A stretch of 64,000 nt of DNA from Blastococcus saxobsidens DD2 (GTDB taxonomy: Bacteria; Actinomycetota; Actinomycetes; Mycobacteriales; Geodermatophilaceae). The DNA is taken from NCBI RefSeq assembly GCF_000284015.1, contig NC_016943.1, positions 4,257,541 to 4,321,540 on the forward strand, written 5' to 3'. The position numbers were made by a program, and so were the translations under genes. The notes beneath the pieces are model-generated. The model made no database searches, was not told the DNA's origin, and saw nothing but the letters and a program-made list of their open reading frames with translations. Shown in pieces: positions 17,900-31,142 of this stretch (the stretch's first letter is position 1; the number at the start of each line of letters is the position of its first letter).

Positions 17900-19512
17900 C
17901 GGTCGGTCCCTCCGGCGAGGTCCATGTCGCCGAGGGTGGCGACGACGGCGGGCTCGATCAGCTCCAGCAACGGCTGCGGGTAGACGCCCAGCCCGATGAT
18001 CAGCGCGATCAGCGGGGCCACGACGGCGAGCTCCCGACGGCTGAGGTCGGGGAACCGCGAGCCGCCGCGGGCCGGGGCGGGAGCGCTGACCGTCGCGGTG
18101 GCGGCGGAGGCGCCACCGCGGGCCGGCTCGGGCGCGGGTGCGGGATCACCGCCGTGCACGTCGGCGAGCGGCATCCCGCGCGGCGGGCCGTGCATCGTGC
18201 GCTGGTACATCAGCAGCACGTAGAGGGCGGCCAGGATGATGCCGAGGGTCGCCAGGATCGTGAAGACCGGCCGCTCCGGGAACGAGCCGATCAGCACGAG
18301 GAACTCGCTGACGAAGCTGTTGGTGCCCGGCAGCGCCAGGGAGGCCAGGCCGGCGATCAGAAAGGCCCCGGCCAGCTTGGGCGCGGTGGCCGCGACACCG
18401 CCGTAGTCGCCGATCTGGCGGGAGCCACCGCGGCTGATCAGCATGCCGACGACGAGGAACAGCAGGCCGGTCGCGATGCCGTGGTTGAACATGTACAGCA
18501 CCGCGCCGGTGGCGGCCTCGGTGGTGAAGGCGAAGATCCCCAGCGCGATGAAGCCGAAGTGCGAGATCGACGTGTAGGACACCAGCCGCTTCATGTCGCT
18601 CTGGCCCATGGCCAGCAGGGCGGCGTACAGGATGCCCGCCACCGCCAGCACCAGCACGAACGGCGCGAAGAAGCGGGACGCGTCGGGGAACAGCGGCAGG
18701 CAGTAGCGCAGGAAGCCGAAGGTGCCCACCTTGTCCAGCACGCCGACCAGCAGCACCGCGCCGCCGATCGGCGCCTCGGCACCGGAGTCCGGCAGCCAGG
18801 TGTGGAACGGCACCAGGGGCGCCTTGATGGCGAAGGCGATGAAGAAGCCGAGGAACAGCAGCTTCTGCACGTCGGGGTCGATCTCGAGCTGCCGCAGCGC
18901 GTCGAAGGCGAAGGTGCCCTCGCCGAGCTGGCTGGTGCTCACCACGTAGAGCCCGATGACCGCGGCGAGCATGACCAGCCCGCCGACCAGGCTGTAGACG
19001 AAGAACTTCACCGCCGCGTACTGCCGGCGCGGGCCGCCGAAGCTGCCGATGAGGAAGTACATCGGGACGAGCATCGCCTCGAAGAACACGTAGAACAGCA
19101 GGATGTCGGTGGCGGCGAAGACGCCGACCATCATCGCCTCGAGCAGCAGCAGCCAGGCGAAGAAGACCCGCGCCGGCCGGGGCCCGGCGTCGGCCTCGTG
19201 CCAGGAGGCGGCCACCACCAGCGGCACCAGGACGCCGATCAGGAGCAGCATCACCAGGGCGATGCCGTCGGCGCCCAGCGCGAACTCGGCGCCGAAGTCG
19301 GGGATCCAGGACACCGACGTCGTCAGCTGGAACCGGTCGCCGTCGGGGTCGAAGGTGACCGTCGCGAGGACCGCCAGCAGCAGCACCAGCAGGCTGACCC
19401 CCAGGGTCACCTGCTTGGCGAGCAGGTCCCGCCCGCGGGGCAGCGCGGCGACGACGGCCGCGCCCACCGCCGGCACGGCGATCATGAGCACGAGCCAGGG
19501 GATATCGGTCAC
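17896..19512 (-). CDS. nuoM: NADH-quinone oxidoreductase subunit M
   Basis: A 538-residue proton-channel subunit with about 14 membrane helices. The conserved glutamate helix (FYVFFEAMLVPMYFLIG), AIKAPLVPFHTWLPDSGAEA and the GQSDMKRLVSYTSISHFGF block mark it as NuoM. A hydrophilic Pro/Ala-rich insertion (about residues 450-490) lies before the last helix. The GTG start overlaps the stop of a 15-codon mini-ORF that links it to nuoL. Confidence 0.95.
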   Translation of the reverse strand: MTDIPWLVLMIAVPAVGAAVVAALPRGRDLLAKQVTLGVSLLVLLLAVLATVTFDPDGDRFQLTTSVSWIPDFGAEFALGADGIALVMLLLIGVLVPLVVAASWHEADAGPRPARVFFAWLLLLEAMMVGVFAATDILLFYVFFEAMLVPMYFLIGSFGGPRRQYAAVKFFVYSLVGGLVMLAAVIGLYVVSTSQLGEGTFAFDALRQLEIDPDVQKLLFLGFFIAFAIKAPLVPFHTWLPDSGAEAPIGGAVLLVGVLDKVGTFGFLRYCLPLFPDASRFFAPFVLVLAVAGILYAALLAMGQSDMKRLVSYTSISHFGFIALGIFAFTTEAATGAVLYMFNHGIATGLLFLVVGMLISRGGSRQIGDYGGVAATAPKLAGAFLIAGLASLALPGTNSFVSEFLVLIGSFPERPVFTILATLGIILAALYVLLMYQRTMHGPPRGMPLADVHGGDPAPAPEPARGGASAATATVSAPAPARGGSRFPDLSRRELAVVAPLIALIIGLGVYPQPLLELIEPAVVATLGDMDLAGGTDR

Positions 19513-19556
19513 CGTCGGGACGCCTTTCGATCCGAGGAGGCGGTGCTCGTGCTCAT
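19509..19556 (-). other. Linking mini-ORF between nuoL and nuoM (15 codons)
   Basis: ATG at 19554-19556 overlaps the nuoL stop (ATGA); the frame reads [15 protein letters not shown] and its TGA overlaps the nuoM GTG (GTGA). The 40-base gap is thus fully translated in a stop-start chain. A functional peptide is unlikely; a coupling role is inferred. Confidence 0.5.
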
Positions 19557-21448
19557 CCGCCCGTCACCGCCAGCAGTGCACCCGCGACCACGACCGCGCC
19601 GCCGAGCATCCCGAGCGCATACGTGCGCACGAAGCCGTTCTGCACCCGGCCGAGCCGGGCCGAGGAGCCGCCGAGCCCGGCGGCCAGGCCGTTCACCGCG
19701 CCGTCGACACCCCGGTTGTCCACCCAGACCAGGGCCCGGGTGAGCCACTGCCCGGGGCGCATGAACAGCGACTCGTTGACCGCGTCGGCGTAGAGGGCGT
19801 GCCGGGCGGCCCGCGTGACCGGCGAGACCCGGACCGGCGCGGTGACCGGCACCTCGCGGCGGCCGACGAACAACCAGGCCGCCAGCACGCCGAGCGCCAT
19901 CACGACGGTCACGACCAGGCCGATGATCGCCGGGGCGACCACGTGCGCGGCCTCCGCCGGCTCGCCGAACACCGGCGCCAGCCAGTCCGCCAGCGGGAAG
20001 ACCGCCACCAGCAGGCCGCCGGCGAACACGGAGCCGATCGCCAGCACGATCATCGGCGCGGTCATGACCGGCGGCGCCTCGTGCGGGTGGACGCCGTCCT
20101 CCCACCGGGCGCGGCCGAAGAACGTCATGAGCATCAGCCGCGTCATGTAGAAGGCGGTCAGCCCGGCGCCCAGGACGGCGATGCCGCCGAGCACCCAGCC
20201 CCAGACGTCGCCGCGGTCCAGCGCCACCTCGATGATGGCGTCCTTGGTGAAGTAGCCCGAGAGGAACGGGAAGCCGATCAGCGCCAGGTAGCCCAGCCCG
20301 AAGGTGGCGAAGGTGACCGGCAGCTTCGTCCAGAGCGCGCCGAACCGGCGCATGTCCACCGAGTCGTTCATCGCGTGCATGACGGAGCCGGCGCCGAGGA
20401 AGAGCCCGGCCTTGAAGAACCCGTGCGCGAGCAGGTGCGCGAGGCCGGCGACGTAGCCGGCCGGACCGAGGCCCACGGCCAGGAACATGTAGCCGATCTG
20501 GCTGACCGTGGAGTAGGCCAGGACCTTCTTGATGTCGTCGTAGGCGCAGCCGGCGATCGCCCCGATGAGGAGGGTGAGGGCGCCGATCGCGAGGACGACG
20601 GTGCGGGCGGTCTCGGTCAGGTCGTAGATGGGCGCCGACCGGGCGATCAGGTAGACCCCGGCGGTGACCATGGTCGCGGCGTGGATCAGGGCCGAGACCG
20701 GGGTCGGGCCCTCCATGGCGTCGGGCAGCCACGCCTGCAGGGGGAACTGGCCCGACTTGCCGCAGGCGCCCAGCAGGAGCAGCAACCCGATCGCGGTGAT
20801 CGTGCCGCCCGCCAAGGCCCCGATCGACCCGAAGACGCCGGCGTAGGACGTGGTCCCGAGCTGGGCGAACATCAGGAAGATCGCCAGGGCCAGGCCGACG
20901 TCGCCGACGCGGTTCATGATGAACGCCTTCTTCGCCGCCGTGGCCGCGGCCGGGCGGGTGTACCAGAAGGCGATCAGCAGGTAGGACGCGAGACCCACGC
21001 CCTCCCAGCCCACGTAGAGCGCCACGAAGCTGTTGCCGAGGACCAGCAGCAGCATGGCCGCCACGAAGAGGTTCAGGTAGGCGAAGAACCGGCGGCGCGC
21101 GGGGTCGTGCGCCATGTAGCCGATCGAGTAGACGTGGATGAGTGAGCCCACGCCGGTGATCAGCAGGACGAAGACCGCCGACAGCGGGTCGTAGAGCAGC
21201 CCGGCGGTGACGTCGAGCTCTCCGGCGGCGATGAACGTGAACAGCTCGACGTCGACCGCGCGTTCGTCGAGGCCGGCCAGCTGCACGGTGCAGGCCACGG
21301 CGAGGACGAAGGCGGCGACGACGGTCGCCGTCCCCAGCAGGTGACCCCAGCGGTCGGTGCGCCGGCCGCCCAGCAGCAGCACCGCGGCGCCGGCGAGCGG
21401 CAGCGCGATGAGCAGCCAGGAGGCAGCGAGGAGCCCTTCAGCAGGCAC
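19553..21448 (-). CDS. nuoL: NADH-quinone oxidoreductase subunit L
   Basis: A 631-residue membrane subunit, normal NuoL length, with about 16 helices and the long lateral helix near the C-terminus. Landmarks are [40 protein letters not shown], the lysine helix [18 protein letters not shown] and [20 protein letters not shown]. It is the most distal proton pump of complex I. The GTG start lies 16 bases after nuoK. Confidence 0.95.
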   Translation of the reverse strand: MPAEGLLAASWLLIALPLAGAAVLLLGGRRTDRWGHLLGTATVVAAFVLAVACTVQLAGLDERAVDVELFTFIAAGELDVTAGLLYDPLSAVFVLLITGVGSLIHVYSIGYMAHDPARRRFFAYLNLFVAAMLLLVLGNSFVALYVGWEGVGLASYLLIAFWYTRPAAATAAKKAFIMNRVGDVGLALAIFLMFAQLGTTSYAGVFGSIGALAGGTITAIGLLLLLGACGKSGQFPLQAWLPDAMEGPTPVSALIHAATMVTAGVYLIARSAPIYDLTETARTVVLAIGALTLLIGAIAGCAYDDIKKVLAYSTVSQIGYMFLAVGLGPAGYVAGLAHLLAHGFFKAGLFLGAGSVMHAMNDSVDMRRFGALWTKLPVTFATFGLGYLALIGFPFLSGYFTKDAIIEVALDRGDVWGWVLGGIAVLGAGLTAFYMTRLMLMTFFGRARWEDGVHPHEAPPVMTAPMIVLAIGSVFAGGLLVAVFPLADWLAPVFGEPAEAAHVVAPAIIGLVVTVVMALGVLAAWLFVGRREVPVTAPVRVSPVTRAARHALYADAVNESLFMRPGQWLTRALVWVDNRGVDGAVNGLAAGLGGSSARLGRVQNGFVRTYALGMLGGAVVVAGALLAVTGG

Positions 21449-21464
21449 TGCAACCCCGTCCCGG

Positions 21465-21764
21465 TCAGTACTTCAGCAGGTTGGCGTCGTCGACCGAGGC
21501 GGACCGACGGGTCCGGTAGATCGACATGATGATGGCGAGCCCGACGACCACCTCGGCCGCGGCCACGACCATGACGAACAGCGCGATGATCTGACCGTCG
21601 ACGGTCCCGGTGGACCGGGCGAAGGTGATCAGCGTCAGGTTCACCGCGTTGAGCATCAGCTCGATGCACATGAACACGACGATCGCGTTGCGTCGCACCA
21701 GGACGCCGACCGCGCCGATCGTGAACAGTATCGCGGCGAGCACCAGGTAGTAGCTCAGCGTCAC
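21465..21764 (-). CDS. nuoK: NADH-quinone oxidoreductase subunit K
   Basis: A 99-residue, three-helix subunit of the membrane arm. The two buried glutamates needed for proton transfer are in [11 protein letters not shown] and [11 protein letters not shown]. The GTG start at 21762-21764 is chosen because it gives the normal length, follows a GAGGAGGAG ribosome site and overlaps the stop of the linking mini-ORF from nuoJ. Confidence 0.95.
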   Translation of the reverse strand: MTLSYYLVLAAILFTIGAVGVLVRRNAIVVFMCIELMLNAVNLTLITFARSTGTVDGQIIALFVMVVAAAEVVVGLAIIMSIYRTRRSASVDDANLLKY

Positions 21765-21865
21765 GACTCCTCCTCGCTGTCCCCCGCGAGCGGGAGGTGC
21801 GCCCAGCTCGTCGGAACCGTGCCGCGGGGTGCTCTGCTCACGGGTTCGCCCGCCAGTTCCCTCAC
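21761..21865 (-). other. Linking mini-ORF between nuoJ and nuoK (34 codons)
   Basis: GTG at 21863-21865 overlaps the nuoJ stop, and the frame ([15 protein letters not shown] to LAGDSEEES) ends in a TGA that overlaps the nuoK GTG. The whole 97-base gap is read. Its last codons supply the GA-rich nuoK ribosome site. No domain is seen. Confidence 0.5.
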
Positions 21866-22722
21866 CTGTGCTCCCCGCCGGTCCGGCCGCCCGGGGTGTC
21901 GCTGAGCGTGGGGTCGTGGGAGCCCAGCGCGGCGTCCGGGGACCCGAGCTGCTCCCGGCCGGTCGGGCGGGGCATCTGCTCGACCTGCTCCGGCTCGATC
22001 CCGGTGGCGAAGCTGTCCTCGGCGAGGCTGCCGTCGGGCAGCAGCGCCGGCGCGGCCACCGAGGTGGCGCGGGCGTGGACGCCCGGGCCGGGGAAGGTCT
22101 GCGGGCGGTCGGTGAGGAAGCGGGCCCGCGACAGCTCCTTCTGGGTCTGCCGGCTGCCGGGTTCCCGCTCGACCTGGGTGAGCAGCAGCGCACCGACCGC
22201 GGCGACGATGAGCAGTGCGCCGGTGACCTCGAAGGCCAGCAGGTAGCGGGTGTAGAGCAGCCCGGCGATCGCCTCCACGTTGCCCGATGCCGGGCCACGG
22301 ACCCCGCCCTGGACGGCCTCGAGGCCGGCGACGGGCAGGTCCTGGGTGGCGCGGGCGATGCCGGCGCCGACGAGTGCGGCGAACCCGGCCCCCAGCAGCA
22401 GCGCCGCGATCCGCTGCCCGCGCAAGGTCTCCACCACGGAGTCGGACGAGTCCCGCCCGACGAGCATGAGCACGAACAGGAACAGGATCATGATCGCCCC
22501 GGTGTAGACGATCACCTGCACCGCGCCGAGGAAGGGCGCCTCCTGGACGACGTAGAAGATGCCCAGCGACAGCATGGTCAGCACCAGCCACAGCGCGGAG
22601 TGCACCGCGTTGCGGCTGAGCACCATGCCCAGCGCCCCGGCCAGGGCGAGTGGGCCGAGGATCCAGAAGACGACGGCCTCGCCGGTGCCGATGACGACGC
22701 CGGCGGTCTCCAACCCGTTCAC
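21862..22722 (-). CDS. nuoJ: NADH-quinone oxidoreductase subunit J with long C-terminal tail
   Basis: A 286-residue subunit. Five membrane helices occupy about residues 15-190, including the conserved [20 protein letters not shown] helix at the base of the quinone chamber. The remaining 90 or so residues are hydrophilic and rich in Pro, Ala, Gly and Glu, ending [14 protein letters not shown]. coli NuoJ lacks this. The GTG start at 22720-22722 overlaps the nuoI stop. Confidence 0.93.
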   Translation of the reverse strand: MNGLETAGVVIGTGEAVVFWILGPLALAGALGMVLSRNAVHSALWLVLTMLSLGIFYVVQEAPFLGAVQVIVYTGAIMILFLFVLMLVGRDSSDSVVETLRGQRIAALLLGAGFAALVGAGIARATQDLPVAGLEAVQGGVRGPASGNVEAIAGLLYTRYLLAFEVTGALLIVAAVGALLLTQVEREPGSRQTQKELSRARFLTDRPQTFPGPGVHARATSVAAPALLPDGSLAEDSFATGIEPEQVEQMPRPTGREQLGSPDAALGSHDPTLSDTPGGRTGGEHR

Positions 22723-23363
22723 ACCGTCTCCTCGGCGACCGGCTCCGCGGTCGAGCCCTTCTCGGGCACGCGCAGGTAGTAGTCCTTCTCGTCGTCCCCG
22801 AGCCGCATCGGGTGCGGGGTGGCCTCCATGCCGGGCAGCAGCGGGGCCATCAGCTGTTCCTTGGTGAAGATCAGGTCGCGCCGGTTGTCGTCGGCCAGTT
22901 CGAAGTCGTTGCTCATCGTCAGCGAGCGGGTCGGGCAGGCCTCGATGCACAACCCGCAGAAGATGCAGCGCAGGTAGTTGATCTGGTACACCGCGCCGTA
23001 CCGCTCACCGGGGCTGTAGCGCTCGTCCTCGGTGTTGTCGCCGCCCTCGACGTAGATGGCGTCAGCCGGGCAGGCCCATGCGCACAGCTCGCAGCCGACG
23101 CACTTCTCCAGCCCGTCGGGGTGCCGGTTGAGCACGTGCCGCCCGTGGTAGCGCGCCTTGGTCACCTTCGGCTCGAACGGGTACTGCTCGGTGGTCACCG
23201 TCCGGAACATCTGCGCGAAGGTGACGCCGAAGCCCTGGACCGCGGCCGGCATCAGGCTGTCGCGTACCGCCGGGCGCTTCCGGCCGCCCCCGGTCGAGCG
23301 TTCGACCTCCCCTCGCGCGTGCCGCACCATGTCCTGCTCGCCGGGCTTGCTCTGCTCAGGCAT
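22719..23363 (-). CDS. nuoI: NADH-quinone oxidoreductase subunit I
   Basis: A 214-residue ferredoxin-like subunit with two [4Fe-4S] motifs: [12 protein letters not shown] and [12 protein letters not shown], which ligate clusters N6a and N6b and pass electrons to NuoB. A 35-residue basic N-terminal extension precedes the core. Its start overlaps nuoH by eight bases. Confidence 0.95.
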   Translation of the reverse strand: MPEQSKPGEQDMVRHARGEVERSTGGGRKRPAVRDSLMPAAVQGFGVTFAQMFRTVTTEQYPFEPKVTKARYHGRHVLNRHPDGLEKCVGCELCAWACPADAIYVEGGDNTEDERYSPGERYGAVYQINYLRCIFCGLCIEACPTRSLTMSNDFELADDNRRDLIFTKEQLMAPLLPGMEATPHPMRLGDDEKDYYLRVPEKGSTAEPVAEETV

Positions 23364-24837
23364 CGCCGTCCTCCTCGGATCTGGTGGCGCCGCGCCGTCC
23401 GGTGCCGACGACCGCTCCGGGGACCGGCTCCCCGCCGGTGCTCACCGGCTGCCGCCGCAGCCGCGGCGACGGTGGAACCGCCAGGTCCATCGGCGGGACC
23501 GGGAAGCCGCCCTCGGCCCGGCTGGGACCCCCGGCCGGACGCCGGCGCGCGCCCACCGGTGGCAGGACCTCGGGCTGGGTGTTCGTCGGGTGGTTGGAGC
23601 CGGCGGCCGCCTCGACGGCGTCCAGCCGGGTCTCGCGGTGGCTGGCCCGGCCGGCGAGCCAGAGGCCCACCAGCAGGACGATCGCCACCGGCACACCCAC
23701 GTAGAGCGCGACCTCACCGGCGGTCAGGTCGGCCTCCCGGGACACGGTGCGCATCGTGGCGACGATGAGGATCCACACCAGCGAGACCGGGACCAGCACC
23801 TTCCAGCCGAAGCGCATGAACTGGTCGTACCGGAGCCGGGGCAGGGTGCCGCGCAGCCAGATGAAGACGAACAGCGCGACGACGACCTTGAGGAAGAACC
23901 AGAGCAGCGGCCACCAGCCGGTGTTCGCGCCGTCCCAGATCGAGATCGGCCACGGCGCCCGCCAGCCGCCGAGGAACAGCGTGGCGGCCAGGGCGGAGAC
24001 GGTGACCATGTTGATGTACTCGGCCAGGAAGAACAGCGCGAACTTCAGCGACGAGTACTCGGTGTGGAAGCCCCCGACCAGCTCGCTCTCGGCCTCGGGG
24101 AGGTCGAACGGTGCGCGGTTGGTCTCCCCCACGACGGCGATCGCGTAGATGACGAAGGAGACCGGCAGCAGGACCACGTACCAGCTGGGCCCGGTGAACT
24201 CCCAGCCGAAGAAGGAGATCTGGTTGCCGTCGGCCTGGGCGGCGACGATCTCCGACGTCGACATCGTGCCGGCGTAGAGGAAGACCGCGACCAGCGACAG
24301 CCCCATCGCGATCTCGTAGCTGATCATCTGGGCCGCACTGCGCATGCTGCCCAGCAGCGGGTACGTCGAACCGGACGCCCAGCCACCCAGCACGATCCCG
24401 TAGATGCCCATCGCCGACATCGCCAGGATGATCAGCACGCCGATCGGGGCATCGGTGAGCTGCAGCGGCGTCCGCTCGCCGAAGATGCTCACGACCGGCC
24501 CCATGGGGATGACGGAGAACGCGACGAACGCCGGGATGGTCGCGATGATCGGCGCCAGGAAGTACACCGGCTTGTCGGCCAGCGCAGGCATGATGTCTTC
24601 CTTGAACGCCAGCTTCAGACCGTCGGCGAGGCTCTGCAGGTAACCGCGCGGGCCGACCCGGTTGGGGCCGATCCGCTGCTGCATGCGGGCGACGACCTTG
24701 CGTTCGAACACGATGGCGAACAGCGTCATCAGCACCAGCACGGCGAAGACACCGACGACCTTGATGAGGACGATCCACCAGACGTCGTGCCCGAAGTCCT
24801 CCAGCGTCGGCATGTCGGTCGCGGCCCACACGTTCAT
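23356..24837 (-). CDS. nuoH: NADH-quinone oxidoreductase subunit H with disordered tail
   Basis: A 493-residue membrane subunit. Conserved loop motifs include [19 protein letters not shown] and [20 protein letters not shown], the carboxylate-rich loop that lines the quinone cavity, followed by [15 protein letters not shown]. The core ends at about residue 405; a further 88 residues are Pro/Arg/Gly-rich and lack secondary-structure signals. Most NuoH proteins outside actinobacteria are about 325-345 residues. The ATG at 24835-24837 overlaps the nuoG stop. Confidence 0.95.
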   Translation of the reverse strand: MNVWAATDMPTLEDFGHDVWWIVLIKVVGVFAVLVLMTLFAIVFERKVVARMQQRIGPNRVGPRGYLQSLADGLKLAFKEDIMPALADKPVYFLAPIIATIPAFVAFSVIPMGPVVSIFGERTPLQLTDAPIGVLIILAMSAMGIYGIVLGGWASGSTYPLLGSMRSAAQMISYEIAMGLSLVAVFLYAGTMSTSEIVAAQADGNQISFFGWEFTGPSWYVVLLPVSFVIYAIAVVGETNRAPFDLPEAESELVGGFHTEYSSLKFALFFLAEYINMVTVSALAATLFLGGWRAPWPISIWDGANTGWWPLLWFFLKVVVALFVFIWLRGTLPRLRYDQFMRFGWKVLVPVSLVWILIVATMRTVSREADLTAGEVALYVGVPVAIVLLVGLWLAGRASHRETRLDAVEAAAGSNHPTNTQPEVLPPVGARRRPAGGPSRAEGGFPVPPMDLAVPPSPRLRRQPVSTGGEPVPGAVVGTGRRGATRSEEDGDA

Positions 24838-27319
24838 CGCACGCCCTCTCCGACGACGGCCGCCGCGCGGACCAGCCGTACGACCGCCCCCGGTCCGACC
24901 CCCAGATCGGTCCGGATCTCGCTGCCGGGCGAGCGCATCGGCAGCCACACCACCTGCTCCGGCATCGCGGTGACCGCCACCGGCAGGCTCACCGAGCCGA
25001 TGGACCCGCTGACGGTCAGCCGGTCGCCGTCGGCCAGGCCCAGGCGAGCGGCCGTCCCGGGACCGATGCGGACGACGGGGCGCCGGGCGGTGCCGGCCAG
25101 CTCCGGTTCGCCACGCTGCAGCGTGCCCACGTCGAGCAGCTGGCGCCAGGAGGCGAGGACGGCCTCGTCGTCGCGGAGCGCCGGGGCGACCGGCGCGGCG
25201 ACGTCGGGGCCGGGCCGCTCCGACCGGCGGGCGCCGAGCCCGGACAGCGCTGCCCGGGCGCCCCCGGGGGTGGGCAGCCGCAGGTCGACGTCCATCTCGT
25301 CGGCCAGCCCGTGCAGCACCCGCCCGTCGGTCAGCATCCCGGTGCCGTGCAGGGTCGCGTCGAAGGAACGCAGCCGGCCCTCCCAGTCGAGGTAGCTGCC
25401 CGCCTTGTCCGGCGCGGCCGCGACCGGCAGGACGACGTCGGCGCGCTCGGTCACCGCGCTGGGGAACATCTCCAGGCTGACGACGAACGCCGCCGCGTCG
25501 AGCGCCGCGAGCGCCAGCGCCGGGTCCGGCAGGTCGGCGGGGTCGACGCCGCCGACGAGCAACCCGGGCAACCGGCCGCTGCGGACCGCGGTGAGGATGC
25601 CGGTGGCGTCGCGGCCGGGGACGGCGGGGACGGCCGCGGGGTCGATGCCCCAGACCGCGGCCACTTCCGCGCGGGCGACGTCGTCCTCGACGCTGCGGCC
25701 GCCGGGGAGCAGGTTCGGCAGCGCACCGGCCTCGACCGCACCGCGCTCACCGGCGCGGCGGGGCACCCAGGCCAGCCGCGCGCCGGTCGCCCGGGACAGC
25801 GCGAGGAGCGCGGAGAACGCGCCGGGGACCTCGGCCAGCCGCTCGCCGGCGAGGACGACGGCGCCGGGCTGCCGGAGCGCATCGACCGCGGGGCCGCCCC
25901 AGCTGCCCTCGGCGAGCGCCCGCAGCGACCGCGCCTCCGCTCCGGGCAAGGTGGTGAGCACGGTCGCCTGCAGCTTCTCCGCCGCGCGGGTGGCGAAGGG
26001 CGCCAGGTCGAACACCGGCAGCTTGCCGGCGCGCACGGCCCGCCGCAGCCGCAGGAAGAGGATCGGCGACTCCTCCTCCGGCTCCAGGCCGGCGAGCAGC
26101 ACGGCGGGTGCGCTGTCCAGGTCGTCGTAGGTCACCCCGCCGGTCGCGGGTCCGGTGCCGGCGACGGCGGCCGCCAGGAACTCCAGTTCCTCGGCGGAGT
26201 GGGCCCGGGCGCGGGCGTCGACGTCGTTGGTGCCCAGGGCCACCCGGGCGAAGGTCGCCCACGCGTAGGCGTCCTCGAGGGTCAGCCGGCCACCGGGCAG
26301 GACCCCGACCCCGCCCTCGGCGCGGGCCCGGAGCAGGCCGGCGGCGGCCGCGGCCCAGGCCTCCGGCCAGGAGGCCGGCTCCAGCTGTCCGTCCGCCCCC
26401 CGCACCAGCGGGGTGGTCAGCCGCTCGTTGGCGGTGGCGTACCGGAAGGCGAAGCGGCCCTTGTCGCAGGTCCACTCCTGGTTGACCTCGGGATCGTCAC
26501 CGGCCAGCCGGCGGGTGACCCTCCCGCGCCGGTAGTCGGTGCGCATCGCGCAGCCCGAGGCGCAGTGCTCGCAGACGCTGGCCTCGCTGCGCAGGTCGAA
26601 CGGCCGGGCGCGGAAGCGGTACTGCGCGCTGGTGAGCGCGCCGACCGGGCAGATCTGCACGGTGTTGCCGGAGAAGTACGAGTCGAACGGCTCGTCGTCG
26701 GCCACCGCGATCTGCTGCTGCGCCGCCCGCTCGAACAGCTGGAGCATCGGGTCGCCGGCGATCTGCTCGGCGAACCGGGTGCAGCGGGTGCACGAGACGC
26801 ACCGCTCGCGGTCCAGCAGGATCTCGCTGGAGAGCGGCAGCGGCTTGCGGAACGTCCGCTTCTCGTCCACGAAGCGGCTCTCGCCGCGGCCGTTGCTCAT
26901 CGCCTGGTTCTGCAGCGGGCACTCGCCGCCCTTGTCGCACGTCGGGCAGTCGAGCGGGTGGTTGATGAGCAGGAACTCCATGTTGCCCTGCTGCGCCTTG
27001 TCGGCGACCGGGCTGGTGAGCTGTGTCTTCACCGCCATGCCGTCGGTGACCGGCATGGTGCAGGAGGCCACCGGCTTGCGCTGCCCCTCCACCTCGACCA
27101 GGCACTGGCGGCAGGCGCCGATCGGCTCCAGGAGCGGGTGCTCGCAGAACCGCGGGACCATCACCCCGATCATCTCGGCGGCCCGGATGATCAGCGTGCC
27201 CTTCGGCACGGCGACGTCGAAGCCGTCGATCGTGCAGTGGACCGCGTCCGGTGGCGTGTGCGGCCCCGGCGCGCCCGGGGGCAGCGCCGGCGCGGGCTGG
27301 GGGCTGGCGGGCGTGAGGG

Positions 27320-27323
<4 letters not shown>
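24834..27323 (-). CDS. nuoG: NADH-quinone oxidoreductase subunit G
   Basis: An 829-residue iron-sulfur subunit. N-terminal [2Fe-2S] ligands are Cys60, Cys71, Cys74 and Cys88. The His-Cys3 cluster is His122, Cys126, Cys129 and Cys135 ([14 protein letters not shown]). A further cluster uses Cys175, Cys178, Cys181 and Cys225. The off-path N7 cluster ligands are also present (Cys251, Cys254, Cys258, Cys286), which many lineages have lost. The rest is a molybdopterin-oxidoreductase-like domain without cofactor. Start ATG 27321-27323 overlaps the nuoF stop; the very long open frame upstream is not coding. Confidence 0.95.
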
Positions 27324-28648
<1,325 letters not shown>

Positions 28649-28651
28649 GGC

Positions 28652-29737
28652 TCATCGCCTCCGCTGAGGGCCGCGGCCCTCGATCGTCCGGGACGGGCCA
28701 TCGGGCCCCTGGGGAGCTGGGGGTCGGCCGCCGGGCCCTTGGCCGGTGGTGCCCGGCTCCTGCCCCGCGGGCGTGTCGGTGCCCTCCCTGCCGTCCGGCA
28801 GCCGCCGCCCGGCCGGTTCCGCGGCGTCCGGGTGGGAACCCGCGGCGCCGGCCTTCTCCGCCGGGGTGTCGGCGGCGGCAACGCGGGCGTCGGCCGCCTC
28901 CTTGCCCGGTGTCTCCCCCGTCGTCCCGCTCGGCCGAACGGTCTCCCGCGGCTCGCCGGTGTCGGCGGGCTCGGGCTCCGGACCGCGCATCGGTGGTGCC
29001 GACTCGCCGCGCTCGGCGGCCAGCCGAACCCCGCGCAGGCTCGGCTCGTAGCTGCCCGGCGCATCGACGGCGGCGGCGGCGGCGACGGCGTCGGCGTGCT
29101 GGGAGAACCCGGCCAGCTGGCGGGAGACGCCCTTGAAGTCGGTCAGCGGGGCACCGCGCGTGGGCAGCGGCTTCTCGCCGCGGCGCAGGGCCGCGACCAG
29201 CTCGCGGGCGCTGTCGACGTTCTGCTGGTCGTAGAACTCGTAGTCCACCGTGACGACCGGCGCGTAGTCGCAGGCGGCCAGGCACTCGGCGTGCTCGAGG
29301 GTGACCGAGCCGTCGGCGGCCGTCTCGTCGTGGCCGACGCCGAGGTCGGCCTTCAGCGCGTCGAAGATCCGCTGGCCACCGAGGACGGCGCAGAGGGTGT
29401 TGGTGCACACGCTGACCAGGTGCCGGCCGGTCTGCCGCCGCTTGTACATCGTGTAGAAGGTGGCGACCGCCGCGACCTCGGCCGTGGTCAGGCCCAGTTC
29501 CTCCGCGCAGAACGCCAGCCCCTGCGGTGAGACGAAGCCCTGGTAGCTCTGCACCAGGTGCAGCATGGGGAGCAGGGCCGAGCGCGGCTGCGGGTAGCGG
29601 GCCATGACCTCCCGCGCCTCGGCACGGGTCTGCTCGGTCAGCGGCGGCAGTGCGTCGAGCACCTCCGGCCGGCCCTCGAACGGGCTCGAGTCCAGGCCGG
29701 TGGTCGCCGCTCCTTCGGGCGAGCCGGGGAAGCTCAT
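28652..29737 (-). CDS. nuoE: NADH-quinone oxidoreductase subunit E with extended C-terminus
   Basis: A 361-residue protein. Residues 35-200 are the thioredoxin-like [2Fe-2S] subunit with ligands Cys111, Cys116, Cys152 and Cys156 (VCTNTLC and [10 protein letters not shown]). From about residue 212 onward 150 residues are low-complexity (Ala, Pro, Gly, Glu, Thr), ending [18 protein letters not shown]. The usual family length is 160-260. The extra tail is probably disordered and its role unknown. ATG start overlaps the stop of the mini-ORF that links it to nuoD. Confidence 0.93.
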   Translation of the reverse strand: MSFPGSPEGAATTGLDSSPFEGRPEVLDALPPLTEQTRAEAREVMARYPQPRSALLPMLHLVQSYQGFVSPQGLAFCAEELGLTTAEVAAVATFYTMYKRRQTGRHLVSVCTNTLCAVLGGQRIFDALKADLGVGHDETAADGSVTLEHAECLAACDYAPVVTVDYEFYDQQNVDSARELVAALRRGEKPLPTRGAPLTDFKGVSRQLAGFSQHADAVAAAAAVDAPGSYEPSLRGVRLAAERGESAPPMRGPEPEPADTGEPRETVRPSGTTGETPGKEAADARVAAADTPAEKAGAAGSHPDAAEPAGRRLPDGREGTDTPAGQEPGTTGQGPGGRPPAPQGPDGPSRTIEGRGPQRRR

Positions 29738-29814
29738 CGGTCGGCGCTCCTTCCCTGGGTCGTCTCCGCGGCCGCTCCGCTCCTCGCTCGTTCCGCGCTG
29801 CGATGCTCGCTCAC
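29734..29814 (-). other. Linking mini-ORF between nuoD and nuoE (26 codons), built on a dispersed repeat
   Basis: GTG at 29812-29814 overlaps the nuoD stop (GTGA); the frame runs [13 protein letters not shown] to QGRSADR and its TGA overlaps the nuoE ATG (ATGA). About 45 of its bases match, inverted, the repeat at 43456-43505 (core ACGAGCGAGGAGCGGAGCG). A mobile-looking intergenic repeat has therefore been placed so that translation stays continuous. Confidence 0.5.
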
Positions 29815-31142
29815 CTGTCGACTCCTCCCATCACGGGGTCGATCGAGGCGATGGCCGCGATGACGTCGGCGATCATGCCGCCCTCGCTCATCACCGCCGT
29901 GGCCTGCAGGTTGACGAAGCTGGGGTCGCGCACATGCACGCGCCACGGCCGGGTGCTGCCGTCGCTCACGACGTGGTAGCCCAGTTCTCCGCGGGGCGAC
30001 TCGATCGGCACGTACACCTGCCCGGCGGGCACCCGGAAGCCCTCGGTCACCAGCTTGAAGTGGTGGATCAGGGCCTCCATCGACTGGCCCATGATGTGCC
30101 GCACGTGGTCCAGCGAGTTGCCCATGCCGTCGGGCCCCAGCGAGAGCTGCGCCGGCCAGGCGATCTTCTTGTCCTCGACCATGACCGGGCCGGGCTCGAG
30201 CCGGTCGAGCGCCTGGGCGATGAGCTTGAGCGACTCGTTCACCTCCGCCATGCGCACCAGGTAGCGGCCCCAGGCGTCACAGGTGTCGGCGGTCGGCACC
30301 TCGAAGTCGTAGGTGTCGTAGCCGAGGTAGGGCTCCACCTTGCGCAGGTCCCACGCCAGGCCGGTGGCGCGCAGGATCGGCCCGGTGACGCCGAGCGCGA
30401 CGCAGCCGGTCAGGTCGAGGTAGCCGGCGTCCTTGAGGCGGTTCTGCCAGATCGGCTGGCCGGTGAGCAGCCGGTGGAAGTCGGCCACCCGCTTCGGCAT
30501 GACCTCGAGGAACTCGCGGATGTGCCCGACCGCCCCCTCGGGCAGGTCCTGCGCCAGGCCGCCGGGCCGGATGTAGGCGTGGTTCATCCGGAGGCCGGTG
30601 ATCTCCTCGAGCAGGTCGAGGACCATCTCCCGCTCGCGGAAGCCGTTGGTCATGCCCGTGAGGGCACCCATCTCCATGCCGAACGTGGCCAGGGCGACCA
30701 GGTGCGAGGCGATTCGGTTGAGCTCCATCACCAGCACGCGGATGGTGGCCGCGCGCTGGGGGATCTCCACGCCCAGCAGCTTCTCGACGGCCATGCAGTA
30801 GCCGGCCTCGTTGAACAGCGGGGCCAGGTAGTCCATCCGCGTCACGAAGGTCGTGCCCTGGACCCAGTTGCGGTACTCGGTGTTCTTCTCGATGCCGGTG
30901 TGCAGGTAGCCGATGACCACCCGTGCCTTGGTCACCGTCTCGCCCTCGAGGTCGAGGACCAGCCGCAGCACGCCGTGGGTGGAGGGGTGCTGCGGGCCCA
31001 TGTTGACGACGAGGCGTTCCGCGCCGTGCGGATCGGCGCCCAGCGTCAGGTCCCAATCCCCACCGGTCACGGTGTAGACGCGGCCCTCGGTGGTCTCGCG
31101 GGAGCCGGCGTAGGGGTCGTTCGGGTTGTACGTGGTGCTCAT
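29811..31142 (-). CDS. nuoD: NADH-quinone oxidoreductase subunit D
   Basis: A 443-residue hydrogenase-like subunit that forms the quinone-binding site with NuoB and NuoH. Conserved blocks are [20 protein letters not shown] (the HPSTHG loop contacting quinone), [16 protein letters not shown] and the C-terminal [15 protein letters not shown] with [11 protein letters not shown] 31140-31142 is preferred (GGAGG seven bases upstream, ATGA overlap with the preceding mini-ORF) over a GTG six bases earlier. Confidence 0.95.
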   Translation of the reverse strand: MSTTYNPNDPYAGSRETTEGRVYTVTGGDWDLTLGADPHGAERLVVNMGPQHPSTHGVLRLVLDLEGETVTKARVVIGYLHTGIEKNTEYRNWVQGTTFVTRMDYLAPLFNEAGYCMAVEKLLGVEIPQRAATIRVLVMELNRIASHLVALATFGMEMGALTGMTNGFREREMVLDLLEEITGLRMNHAYIRPGGLAQDLPEGAVGHIREFLEVMPKRVADFHRLLTGQPIWQNRLKDAGYLDLTGCVALGVTGPILRATGLAWDLRKVEPYLGYDTYDFEVPTADTCDAWGRYLVRMAEVNESLKLIAQALDRLEPGPVMVEDKKIAWPAQLSLGPDGMGNSLDHVRHIMGQSMEALIHHFKLVTEGFRVPAGQVYVPIESPRGELGYHVVSDGSTRPWRVHVRDPSFVNLQATAVMSEGGMIADVIAAIASIDPVMGGVDR